Shown piece by piece: positions 37,988-43,621 of a stretch of 43,621 bases of DNA. Position 1 is the first letter of the stretch, and each line of letters opens with the position of its first letter. The stretch lies in the IMG/VR virus record IMGVR_UViG_3300049432_000131, positions 1-43,621 of that record. The stretch is one strand, 5' to 3'. A program made the translations under genes and the position numbers. The notes beneath the pieces were generated by a model. The model saw only the letters and a program-made list of their open reading frames with translations. It made no database searches and was not told where the DNA came from. The stretch comes from a virus.

Positions 37988-38674
37988 ATGAGTGACTTTT
38001 TACCAGATGGATACGAGCGGCAAGAGTCCGTAGGCAACTACATGAGCCTCGAAGAGGGGGCAAACCCGATCCGCGTTCTTTCCTCGGCCGTCGTTGGCTG
38101 GGAATGGTGGACAGCCGATCAGGAGGGCAATCGCACCCCAAACCGCGTCCGCAACCAAGCAGACGTGCCGTGGGAGTTCGTGCGGACGGCCGACAAGAAG
38201 GACAAGGCCAAGGAGTTCTGGGCGTTCGTGGTCTACAACCAGAATGCTAAGACGGTTCAGATCCTGGAGATCAAACAGCAGACGATCATGCGCCTCTTGG
38301 AGGGGCTCGTCAAAAGCCCGAAGTGGGGCAACCCTCGGGACTACGACATCGTCATCTTCAAGTCCAAGACGGGGCCAAACCCCTACGACGTCGAGTATTC
38401 GGTGATGCCGGAACCCAAGGAGCCAATCGACCCGGCAATCGTCCAGACCTACGAGAACATGGGGATTCGTCTCGAAGCTTTGTACGAAGGGGCAGATCCG
38501 TTCGAGGCAGCAGAGACCAAGCAGGAGTCCAAGGACGCGACCGTCTCAGTCGAGCGCCTGAACATGAAACCAGAGAAGCCAGCGGAGCCAGAGCAGGCAG
38601 AGGGTAATCCTGCGCCGGCGTCAGCTAGTGATCCAACCAACGCTCCGGTAGCGCCGGGGGACGTGCCTTTCTAA
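37988..38674 (+). CDS. ssDNA-binding protein with SSB-type tail (probable)
   Basis: 228 residues. Body with OB-like strands (PIRVLSSAVVGWEWW..., EFWAFVVYNQNAKTVQILEIKQQTIMRLLEGLVKSPKWGNPRDYDIVIFKSKTG) of the type seen in phage ssDNA-binding proteins, a disordered Pro/Glu/Ala linker and a final DVPF, which matches the SSB tip that recruits replication proteins. AAAGGAGGTG lies 9 nt before the ATG. It would complement the other SSB, which lacks this tip. Confidence 0.65.
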   Translation: MSDFLPDGYERQESVGNYMSLEEGANPIRVLSSAVVGWEWWTADQEGNRTPNRVRNQADVPWEFVRTADKKDKAKEFWAFVVYNQNAKTVQILEIKQQTIMRLLEGLVKSPKWGNPRDYDIVIFKSKTGPNPYDVEYSVMPEPKEPIDPAIVQTYENMGIRLEALYEGADPFEAAETKQESKDATVSVERLNMKPEKPAEPEQAEGNPAPASASDPTNAPVAPGDVPF

Positions 38675-38725
38675 GGCGCGTGGTGCGTCTTGGGCAGGGA
38701 CGCGCCACGGGCTTTAGAACCACCT

Positions 38726-39088
38726 ATGACACACCTAACCGAACACCAAGCGGCCGTCCTGGAAGCCATCAGGAAGGCGGGCAACGAGGGACTCAGCAGC
38801 AAGTCGACGTTTCGCCGAATGAGCGCCCTGCAGATCTCCGGCACCGTCCGGCAGCTGAAGCAGAAGGGCTACTTCATCACGTCCGAGCAGCGCCACGAGC
38901 CGGCGCCAATCGGCCGCTACGCCGTCTACCGGATCCAACACGTCACAGCGAAGGCAAAAGCCGCTGAGGAGGCCTCTGGTGACCCCACACGGGGCGTCCA
39001 GGGCGTCGATTGGGACTGGGACTTCTCGCAGGGTTCGGCCCGCAAGGCGCCGATCCAGAAGGGCTCCAGACAGGAGGCCTTGCTATGA
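38726..39088 (+). CDS. Winged-helix protein
   Basis: 120 residues from ATG 38726 (CCTATG context). LTEHQAAVLEAIRKAGNEGLSSKSTFRRMSALQISGTVRQLKQKGYFITSEQR...GRYAVYRI is a complete winged-helix fold; the tail is variable and basic. Probably a regulator or replication accessory. Stop overlaps the next ATG. Confidence 0.6.
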   Translation: MTHLTEHQAAVLEAIRKAGNEGLSSKSTFRRMSALQISGTVRQLKQKGYFITSEQRHEPAPIGRYAVYRIQHVTAKAKAAEEASGDPTRGVQGVDWDWDFSQGSARKAPIQKGSRQEALL

Positions 39089-39393
39089 CGTCCAAGACCG
39101 AACTCCTGGCAGAGCTGCGGGTCGCCTATATGAGCGCGGCAACCGACGAGGAGCGCCAAGGGATCATGGAGGAGGCCGAGAAGGTCAAGAAGCGCCTTTG
39201 GTGCGAGCAGTGCGACGAGGTGACGCCGAGCGAGGAGCACTTCCCCTTCTGCTCAGGCGAGTGCCACGAGGCCTGGGCGGCAGCCCACTACGGCAAAGCC
39301 AAGAGTGTTCAGCGTCGGCGCAGCGTCGAGGAGTGCCAGGCCAGGATTCAGGAGATCATCAGCGAGAAGAGATCGCAGGTTCGTGCAGGGTGA
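39085..39393 (+). CDS. Zinc-finger small protein
   Basis: 102 residues. Helical start, then W-C-E-Q-C...F-C-S-G-E-C-H (about 38-58) that could hold one zinc, then basic helices. ACAGGAGG lies 8 nt before the ATG; ATGA overlap with the previous gene. Function unknown. Confidence 0.55.
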   Translation: MTSKTELLAELRVAYMSAATDEERQGIMEEAEKVKKRLWCEQCDEVTPSEEHFPFCSGECHEAWAAAHYGKAKSVQRRRSVEECQARIQEIISEKRSQVRAG

Positions 39394-39562
39394 GTTGGTT
39401 GGAGTCCCCGTTTCGCCTAAGAGAGAAGTGGCAGCGGGAAACGACCAGACGAGCTCACTCCACACGAGACAGCGATTGCCGGGGTCCGGAGATTACCGGG
39501 TGGGAGCTCCTTCGGGGACTCCTTGCGCTTAGCCTGCGGCAATCGCGCTCGACATAAGGAGA
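39394..39562. other. Intergenic structured stretch
   Basis: A perfect 10-bp stem GCGATTGCCG (39472-39481) with CGGCAATCGC (39537-39546) closes a 55-nt loop that has smaller stems. It ends shortly before the nuclease gene. Could be an RNA element; no promoter is visible. Confidence 0.45.
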
Positions 39563-39910
39563 ATGAAAAGTAGTCATCTTGAAAAGTATTTTGCAAGTCT
39601 TTGGGAAAGGTTCGGCGGTAAGGATGTTCCGGTAACTGAACACAGGTTCCACCCTCCGAGGCTCTTTCGGTTCGACTTCGCATGGCCCGACAAGAAGGCG
39701 GCGGTCGAGATCGAGGGAGGGCTCTACGGGAAGGGACGTCATACCACCGTCGGTGGATTCAACAAGGATTGCGAGAAGTACAACCTGGCCGTCCTTGATG
39801 GCTGGAGGGTGCTTCGGTTCACCGAGAAGATGCTCACCAGCGACCCACTTGCGTGTGTTCAGGACGTCAGGGAACTGGTTGGTCAAGATATCTGGGAGGG
39901 CGGGGAATGA
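39563..39910 (+). CDS. PD-(D/E)XK-type endonuclease (DUF559/Vsr-like)
   Basis: 115 residues. FRFDFAWPDKKAAVEIEGG shows the D...E-x-E core, followed by RHTTVGGF..D..KYN and GWRVLRFTEKML, the family order of small DUF559/Vsr-like nucleases. Possible roles are DNA processing in replication or recombination. TAAGGAG lies 5 nt before ATG 39563. Confidence 0.7.
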   Translation: MKSSHLEKYFASLWERFGGKDVPVTEHRFHPPRLFRFDFAWPDKKAAVEIEGGLYGKGRHTTVGGFNKDCEKYNLAVLDGWRVLRFTEKMLTSDPLACVQDVRELVGQDIWEGGE

Positions 39911-40092
39911 TCCGCCTTCTTCAGCTCACGTTCTTCGTGGTGGTTTGGACGTTGGGCTTTGCCGCCATCTCGATTGGCACGGTGCTCTTTGTCTTTGGGC
40001 TCCACATCGTCGGGGGAATCACCGTCCTTACCGGATTCTTACTTCTTTTGGGGATCAACAGTCTTGTCGAGGAGGACCATGAGGCGGCTTGA
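39907..40092 (+). CDS. Small two-span membrane protein
   Basis: 61 residues (IRLLQLTFFVVVWTLGFAAISIGTVLFVFGLHIVGGITVLTGFLLLLGI...), two hydrophobic segments and an acidic end. ATG overlaps the nuclease stop. Function unknown. Confidence 0.5.
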   Translation: MIRLLQLTFFVVVWTLGFAAISIGTVLFVFGLHIVGGITVLTGFLLLLGINSLVEEDHEAA

Positions 40093-40243
40093 AGAACATT
40101 TTGAAATCGACGGCAACAAGATACGGTGCCGGGTCTGTTACACGAGGACGACCTTCATCACCGAAGACGACAAGACGCGGGAAGAGCAGGAGTGGATCTT
40201 CAAGCGCCAGCACCGCCACGACAAGGTGAGGAGGGTCAACTGA
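40079..40243 (+). CDS. Small zinc-finger-like protein
   Basis: 54 residues (MRRLEEHFEIDGNKIRCRVCYTRTTF...QHRHDKVRRVN) with C-R-V-C and H-R-H as a likely single zinc site. GAGGAGG lies 3 nt before the ATG; overlaps the previous gene by 14 nt. Confidence 0.5.
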   Translation: MRRLEEHFEIDGNKIRCRVCYTRTTFITEDDKTREEQEWIFKRQHRHDKVRRVN

Positions 40244-40250
40244 CCGATAT

Positions 40251-40457
40251 ATGAGACGAAAGACGCTTATCAGAGAACGGTTCAAGAGCCCGCTACACAC
40301 CATCAACGGGTGTATCTCGCTTCAGGTTGGCGATCGAGTTGTCGCCTCGGTTGAGAAATCAGGAAGGTGGGAGTGGGACGAGTATGAGCTGTTCGAGGTC
40401 AACGAGGGCGGCAAGCATGGTATCGGCGGCATCTTCTACGGAAGGAGGGCAGACTGA
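40251..40457 (+). CDS. Small protein, unknown
   Basis: 68 residues (MRRKTLIRERFKSPLHTINGCISLQVGDRVVASVEKSGRWEWDEYELFEVNEGG...), mostly beta. Start in GATATATG context. No domain recognised. Confidence 0.5.
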   Translation: MRRKTLIRERFKSPLHTINGCISLQVGDRVVASVEKSGRWEWDEYELFEVNEGGKHGIGGIFYGRRAD

Positions 40458-40472
40458 TACACAAAGATCTAG

Positions 40473-40501
40473 TTGACATAATAACAAGCGGTTGCTATAG
40501 T
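40473..40501 (+). promoter_or_regulatory. Early promoter
   Basis: TTGACA (40473-40478), 17 nt, TATAGT (40496-40501). The leader has a strong AAAGGAGGTG before ATG 40536. Confidence 0.8.
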
Positions 40502-40535
40502 GAAGTTACACCAAACGAAAGGAGGTGAAACAAAC

Positions 40536-40769
40536 ATGATATTCGCAATCGCAAACAGAGAAGTACGAGAAACCAGTAAAGGATTCAGGTTGTTCGACAC
40601 CTGCGACAGTCGCAGAGGGACAGCGATCTCTCCAGTCTTCAAGACGATGGAAGCGCTTTGCATCTGGGCAGCGACCAATGCAACGTTCTGGGCAGGGAGA
40701 AAAATCTCCGCCGCTGAATGGATGGAAAAACTGACAGGTGAAGTACCTCCAACAATGAGGATCGTTTGA
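40536..40769 (+). CDS. Small early protein, unknown
   Basis: 77 residues from ATG 40536, 8 nt after AAAGGAGGTG. MIFAIANREVRETSKGFRLFDTCDSRRGTAISPVFKTMEALCIWAATNATFW... No family recognised. First gene of an operon with the next three. Confidence 0.6.
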   Translation: MIFAIANREVRETSKGFRLFDTCDSRRGTAISPVFKTMEALCIWAATNATFWAGRKISAAEWMEKLTGEVPPTMRIV

Positions 40770-40821
40770 GCCTTGCTCACTGCTTCGTCCCCGCAAGGCG
40801 ACGAGGCAGAGAGGAACGCTT

Positions 40822-40962
40822 ATGAAAAACAAAGCCGCACAATCACTCGGAAAACTCGGCGGTCAAAAGACCGCTGCTTTACATGGAAGAGAGCATTTCA
40901 GAAAGATTGCCAAGGGTTGGCCCAAGGGCAAGAAGCGGAAGAAGGCGAGCCGACTGATATGA
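40822..40962 (+). CDS. Very small basic protein
   Basis: 46 residues (MKNKAAQSLGKLGGQKTAAL...WPKGKKRKKASRLI). LGKLGGQKTA followed by a lysine-rich tail resembles short basic proteins found on plasmids. The stop overlaps the next ATG (ATGA), which supports both frames. Lower GC than the genome. Confidence 0.55.
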   Translation: MKNKAAQSLGKLGGQKTAALHGREHFRKIAKGWPKGKKRKKASRLI

Positions 40963-41363
40963 AAACAGTATCACTAGAACTATCAAAACAACTGAAAGAA
41001 GCGGGGTGTCCGCAAGAGACTCATTTTGTATGGAATATCTTTGAAGATCATACGCTAGAGGGTGGACACTCTGAGGAGGAAAGAGCAAGCCTTGTTACTC
41101 ATGAATATGCAAGCAAAAAGCCTGTCTGGAAGTACTCAGATGATTTCCATGCCTCTCCTACAGCAGATGAGATATTAGATCAGTTGCCTATCAAGATTGA
41201 GGTTGAAAATACTTATTGGGAACTAACAATAGAACATCATTTCTCAGGCGTATGGGGACTAAGATATGGATTTGAAGTAGCTGTAACAGGATTGAGTAAT
41301 GGATCTCTAGCCGATGCAGCAGCCCTCATGTGGCTATTTTTGAAGAAAGAGGGTCTGCTATGA
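40959..41363 (+). CDS. AT-rich acquired gene, unknown
   Basis: 134 residues (MKTVSLELSKQLKEAGCPQETHFVWNIFEDHTLEGG..., PTADEILDQLPIKIEVENTYWELTIEH..., SLADAAALMWLFLKKEGLL). This 'KQLKEAG.PQ ... PTADEILD.LP ... LADA.A.M...L...GL' pattern is widespread on mobile elements, without known function. Base and codon use (AGA, ATA, TTA, TAT) is far more AT-rich than neighbours, a sign of recent transfer. Confidence 0.7.
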   Translation: MKTVSLELSKQLKEAGCPQETHFVWNIFEDHTLEGGHSEEERASLVTHEYASKKPVWKYSDDFHASPTADEILDQLPIKIEVENTYWELTIEHHFSGVWGLRYGFEVAVTGLSNGSLADAAALMWLFLKKEGLL

Positions 41364-41800
41364 GCAAGTGGCTCCTCTTCCTCATCCCATTCCTCTTCGT
41401 GACCCTGGCAATGTCCCTGTGGCTTGGCGCCGAGAACCTCTACCTGCGCAGCCAGCTCAAGCCCAAGATCGAGCGCACCGTGGCCAAGGTGCAGGGCAAA
41501 CCAACACCCACCCCGGCAACGCCCAAGCCCGATCCCGTGGGAGAGGCGACCCAGTCAGCAGTCCTCGCCTACATCCGGCAGACCTTTCCGGGGGACGAGC
41601 TTGCCAAGGCCCTTGCCGCCATCAGGAAGGAATCAAAGTTCAACTGTGCCTACGTCGGACCCAACGGGGAGACCGGACTCTTCGGGATCACGGCGAGGAA
41701 CCAGTGGAGGTTCGAGGGTGAGGACATGACCGACTGCTACAAGAACATCGACGTGGGCAAGCAGCTCGTGCAGGAGCTGGGATGGGGGGCATTCAAGTAG
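41360..41800 (+). CDS. Second membrane-anchored lysozyme-like protein
   Basis: 146 residues from ATG 41360, in the ATGA overlap with the AT-rich gene. N-terminal signal anchor (about 4-24, WLLFLIPFLFVTLAMSLWLGA), a Thr/Pro linker and a lysozyme-like domain AIRKESKFNCAYVGPNGETGLFGITARNQWRFEGEDMTDCYKNIDVGKQLV with Glu in RKESKFN as the probable catalytic residue. Same layout as the protein at 37424. Confidence 0.65.
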   Translation: MSKWLLFLIPFLFVTLAMSLWLGAENLYLRSQLKPKIERTVAKVQGKPTPTPATPKPDPVGEATQSAVLAYIRQTFPGDELAKALAAIRKESKFNCAYVGPNGETGLFGITARNQWRFEGEDMTDCYKNIDVGKQLVQELGWGAFK

Positions 41801-42067
41801 GGGTATGAGGATGGTCTGAGCCCGGAAAACTGGTCCACCTCGGGGGTGAGCATGAACGCATCTGACCTCCCCCCGTTTTGGTCCACCCGAAGGGTTAGCC
41901 TGGGGGCTCCGGTTGCCTGGCGCCCCAGGCTTCTGGCACTTGCTGTCCGAGCGCCCGCACGGCGCCCTCGTCCAACGGACGCCGGAGGCGGTTGCGACGG
42001 ACTGGGACCGCGGCGTAGAGGCCGCGGACTAACGCTGGAAGTGGACCAGGAAACGGGTGCGGACCAC
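41801..42067. other. Non-coding palindrome-rich stretch
   Basis: Open frames here look like shadows. Seen: TGGTCCAC at 41831 and 41879 and inverted at 42041-42048, a GCCTGGGG/CCCCAGGC stem (41898-41930), and CCGCGGC-GTAGAG-GCCGCGG (42008-42027). This could be a regulatory, transfer or packaging site. Confidence 0.45.
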
Positions 42068-42286
42068 CTAGCGCGGAGGGTACGGGGGGTCAATGCCGTC
42101 ATCGTAGCGCCCCGCGTCACAAAGAGGGCACGCCATAAAGTTGCCAGAGTTCTGAATATAGGCCCAAATCATGTGATGCAAGTCATTGTGGTACGGCGCC
42201 CTAATGGCAGGAGGTTGGTCAGTGATTACTTCAGCGCGACTGTAGATCTCCATTTTCAGATGCTCAGGACTGCCGTAGGAAACCAT
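42068..42286 (-). CDS. Small Cys-containing protein, minus strand
   Basis: 72 residues (MVSYGSPEHLKMEIYSRAEVITDQPPAIRAPYHNDLHHMIWAYIQNSGNFMACPLCDAG...). GAGGAG lies 6 nt before the ATG and a minus-strand promoter is readable upstream. C-P-L-C plus H-H might bind metal. The overlapping plus-strand frame is less plausible. Confidence 0.5.
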   Translation of the reverse strand: MVSYGSPEHLKMEIYSRAEVITDQPPAIRAPYHNDLHHMIWAYIQNSGNFMACPLCDAGRYDDGIDPPYPPR

Positions 42287-42347
42287 CGCCTACTCCTCGT
42301 TTCAGCATCAAGACAGCACAACCGGACGATCCGTGTCGTTCTTACTC

Positions 42348-42375
42348 CTCATACCACATTTGTGCGCCTTGTCAA
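42348..42375 (-). promoter_or_regulatory. Minus-strand promoter
   Basis: On the minus strand TTGACA (42370-42375), 16 nt, TATGAG (42348-42353). Divergent from the regulator promoter 12 nt away. Confidence 0.5.
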
Positions 42376-42386
42376 ACTGTCGCCAG

Positions 42387-42416
42387 TTGACTCGACATAA
42401 CTATTTCTGCTATGTT
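42387..42416 (+). promoter_or_regulatory. Promoter of late regulator/terminase transcript
   Basis: TTGACT (42387-42392), 18 nt, TATGTT (42411-42416). ATG 42425 is 8 nt later, so the transcript should be leaderless. The spacer again contains CGACATAAC. Confidence 0.65.
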
Positions 42417-42424
42417 CAAAACGT

Positions 42425-42751
42425 ATGCCCGTCCAACCCATAGCATCAGGCGGCACCCGCAAAATCAAGGTGGATAACGTCTCCTGGGAGGCGCTGTGTG
42501 CCCTTGACGCCGAACCCGCCGATCCCACTCTCTTTCTTGAGCGCCAGGTTGCCGGTGAGATCGAAGCCGACCACCTCCTCTCCCTCCTCACACCGCCCCA
42601 ACAGGAAGTCGCCAGGCTCTTGGCCCAGGGCTACCAACCCATAGAGATCGCCAGAATCCGGGGCGTCAAACGTCTCCAGATCTGCCGCATGCGGAAACGG
42701 ATCAAGGAACGATTAGCACCCTACTACCGTCCGTCGATCCGTAAGGTATGA
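42425..42751 (+). CDS. Sigma-region-4-like regulator (late gene activator candidate)
   Basis: 108 residues. Residues about 50-100 (LLSLLTPPQQEVARLLAQGYQPIEIARIRGVKRLQICRMRKRIKERLAPYY) follow the region 4 / ArpU-type helix-turn-helix pattern. A full sigma factor would need region 2, which is absent. Phage proteins of this kind activate late transcription. It is the first gene of the transcript that enters the terminase genes, placed just before six GATAAC promoters. Partnership with them is inferred. Confidence 0.65.
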   Translation: MPVQPIASGGTRKIKVDNVSWEALCALDAEPADPTLFLERQVAGEIEADHLLSLLTPPQQEVARLLAQGYQPIEIARIRGVKRLQICRMRKRIKERLAPYYRPSIRKV

Positions 42752-42969
42752 GCCCGAGAACCTATCCCCAGACGAGCAAGAGCGCAGCCCTGCTGTTCTT
42801 CCTCCTGCACCCGGGGATCAACAGCCGGCGCATCCTGGAGACCTGGACCGAGCATCCGGTTCTGAGCGACTACCAGCAGCCTGACGAGAAGACGCTGGTG
42901 GTCTGGGTCGAAGAGTTCGTTGCCTTCCGCAACGGGTTTCTCTATCGGGGCAGCTATAGAAAGATATGA
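42748..42969 (+). CDS. Small protein of regulator operon
   Basis: 73 residues (MSPRTYPQTSKSAALLFFLLHPGINSRRILETWTEHPVLSDYQQPDEKTLVVWVEEFVAFRNG...). ATGA overlaps at both ends tie it to neighbours. Helical; function unknown. Confidence 0.6.
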   Translation: MSPRTYPQTSKSAALLFFLLHPGINSRRILETWTEHPVLSDYQQPDEKTLVVWVEEFVAFRNGFLYRGSYRKI

Positions 42970-43124
42970 AAAGTCTATTTTACATAACATCCCTCGTGTG
43001 GGCCGTTGCCCTGGCCCTTGCCATATTGGCTCAAGATGAACTCTTGATGACCCGAGCACTAATCGCCAACATCGGCTTCCTCATTCTGGGCAAGGTGCAG
43101 GAACTACTCGATCGCGAGGCGTGA
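42966..43124 (+). CDS. Small two-span membrane protein
   Basis: 52 residues (SLFYITSLVWAVALALAILAQDELLMTRALIANIGFLILGKVQELLDREA), two hydrophobic segments. Start overlaps the previous stop. Function unknown. Confidence 0.5.
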   Translation: MKSLFYITSLVWAVALALAILAQDELLMTRALIANIGFLILGKVQELLDREA

Positions 43125-43139
43125 AAAGTCCGTGAAAAC

Positions 43140-43187
43140 ACACTCCCCCGGTCCCCCACCGAGGCTAGAAGACGGTAGGGGAGGGGG
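43140..43187 (+). promoter_or_regulatory. GC-rich hairpin before small gene
   Basis: CCCCCGGT..CCCCCACCG can pair with CGGTAGGGGAGGGGG. It covers the purine-rich ribosome site of the gene at 43198, so it could limit translation. Confidence 0.4.
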
Positions 43188-43197
43188 CAAATTAGCT

Positions 43198-43344
43198 ATG
43201 ACGAAGAATCGGAGACCACAAACCATGAGGGAAGAAGCTCAGGATTTTGAGGAAGCTTTGAATGAGTTCTTTCTCCAGATCTGCTACGCCCTGCGAATCA
43301 ACAAGATGGTCGAACTGCTTATACGATTACTCAGACGACTATGA
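43198..43344 (+). CDS. Small helical protein
   Basis: 48 residues from ATG 43198 (MTKNRRPQTMREEAQDFEEALNEFFLQICYALRINKMVELLIRLLRRL); a GTG at 43132 would lengthen it by 22 residues. Stop overlaps the next ATG. Function unknown. Confidence 0.45.
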   Translation: MTKNRRPQTMREEAQDFEEALNEFFLQICYALRINKMVELLIRLLRRL

Positions 43345-43523
43345 AGAAATGCAACTGCAAACCAGGACGAGAGGGAACGCTTACGACCTACCACGACTGC
43401 GGGCCGCGAGAGGATTTACTGTCTCTGTTGGGGATCGGCGAGAAGGTGCCAGGGTCGGCAGTGGTTGTCTGGCCAATTGTTCCGCCGCTGCCACCAAAGA
43501 CCAAGAAACGCAAACGACTATGA
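43341..43523 (+). CDS. Small Cys-rich/Pro-rich protein upstream of terminase
   Basis: 60 residues (MKKCNCKPGREGTLTTYHDCGPREDLLSLLGIGEKVPG..., ending PPKTKKRKRL). C.C, H.C may hold a metal. Its stop overlaps the terminase small subunit ATG, so terminase is translated from this transcript. Confidence 0.55.
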   Translation: MKKCNCKPGREGTLTTYHDCGPREDLLSLLGIGEKVPGSAVVVWPIVPPLPPKTKKRKRL

Positions 43524-43621
43524 CCAAGACTAAACAACTTTCAACGATCCTCAACGAGGATCCCTACGAAAAGCTCGACGAGGATCACCGGATGGCGGTC
43601 GATATGCGCCTGGAGAACTAC
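43470..43621. repeat. Terminal overlap, right copy (circular closure)
   Basis: Matches 1-152 with one difference (C at 43495). Confidence 0.85.
43520..43621 (+). CDS. terS: Terminase small subunit, N-terminal part (partial, second copy)
   Basis: First 34 codons of the gene complete at 51-530; cut by the window end because of the circular overlap. Confidence 0.75.
   Translation, partial: MTKTKQLSTILNEDPYEKLDEDHRMAVDMRLENY

Noticed and set aside
41846-42400. 184-codon plus-strand frame
   Set aside because: Runs through palindromes and the divergent promoters; the minus-strand frame at 42068-42286 has a ribosome site and better composition.
1-43621. Integrase, excisionase or phage attachment site
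   Set aside because: No tyrosine or serine recombinase frame was found; a few palindromes alone do not support an att site.

Overview
The window is the genome of a tailed phage of siphovirus type with a plasmid-like early half, so a candidate phage-plasmid. Bases 1-152 recur at 43470-43621 with one mismatch (26 A versus 43495 C), which implies a circular or circularly permuted molecule of about 43,469 bp. GC content is fairly high. I see no integrase, transposase, DNA polymerase, helicase or CRISPR array. The host cannot be named from sequence alone. Canonical TTGACA/TATAAT promoters and GGAGG ribosome sites point to an ordinary bacterial host. The plasmid-type gene families (Replic_Relax, VirD4/HerA-like ATPases, ArdC, a MerR-like coiled-coil protein) would fit Chloroflexota or Bacillota replicons, but that is a weak inference.

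Late region (+ strand, from 42425 across the join to 20787). A sigma-region-4-like regulator and four small genes lead into small and large terminase, then portal-MuF fusion, prohead protease, HK97-fold capsid, small head proteins, a 730-residue repeat-rich fibre, head-tail connectors, tail terminator, tail tube, tail chaperones with a -1 frameshift, tape measure, distal tail protein, tail hub, tip and receptor-binding proteins, a membrane coiled-coil protein, M23 endolysin, holin candidates and an HNH endonuclease. Six promoters in this region share an unusual -35 element, GATAAC, exactly 18 nt from a TA(N)(A/G)AT-type -10. The regulator at 42425 is the natural candidate to act on them.

Accessory region (20.8-25.9 kb, mixed strands). 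Short cargo genes (DUF2335 membrane protein, CheY-like protein, zinc-finger membrane protein, Nudix hydrolase, zinc ribbon and others) are separated by copies of TTTTGAGAC/GTCTCAAAA. One gene is enclosed by a 38-bp inverted repeat.

Plasmid-like region (25.9-36.2 kb). It holds a MerR-like coiled-coil protein, a replication initiator with an attenuator-like hairpin over its ribosome site, a 500-bp block of nested perfect inverted repeats (candidate origin), an SSB operon on the minus strand, two VirD4/TraG-like ATPases flanking a replication-relaxation protein, and an ArdC-type antirestriction protein. It looks like a replication plus DNA-transfer module.

Early/small-gene region (36.2-42.4 kb). 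A promoter-to-terminator small RNA with a possible pseudoknot is followed by two of three tRNA-like elements that share the ends GGAGCGG...CCGCTCC and sit 17-25 nt before start codons. The rest includes small HTH proteins, two membrane-anchored lysozyme-like proteins, a second ssDNA-binding protein ending in DVPF, a PD-(D/E)XK nuclease, zinc-finger proteins and an AT-rich acquired gene. Early promoters are of the TTGACATAAC type. Many start codons lie only 7-16 nt after the -10 box, so many transcripts should be leaderless or nearly so.
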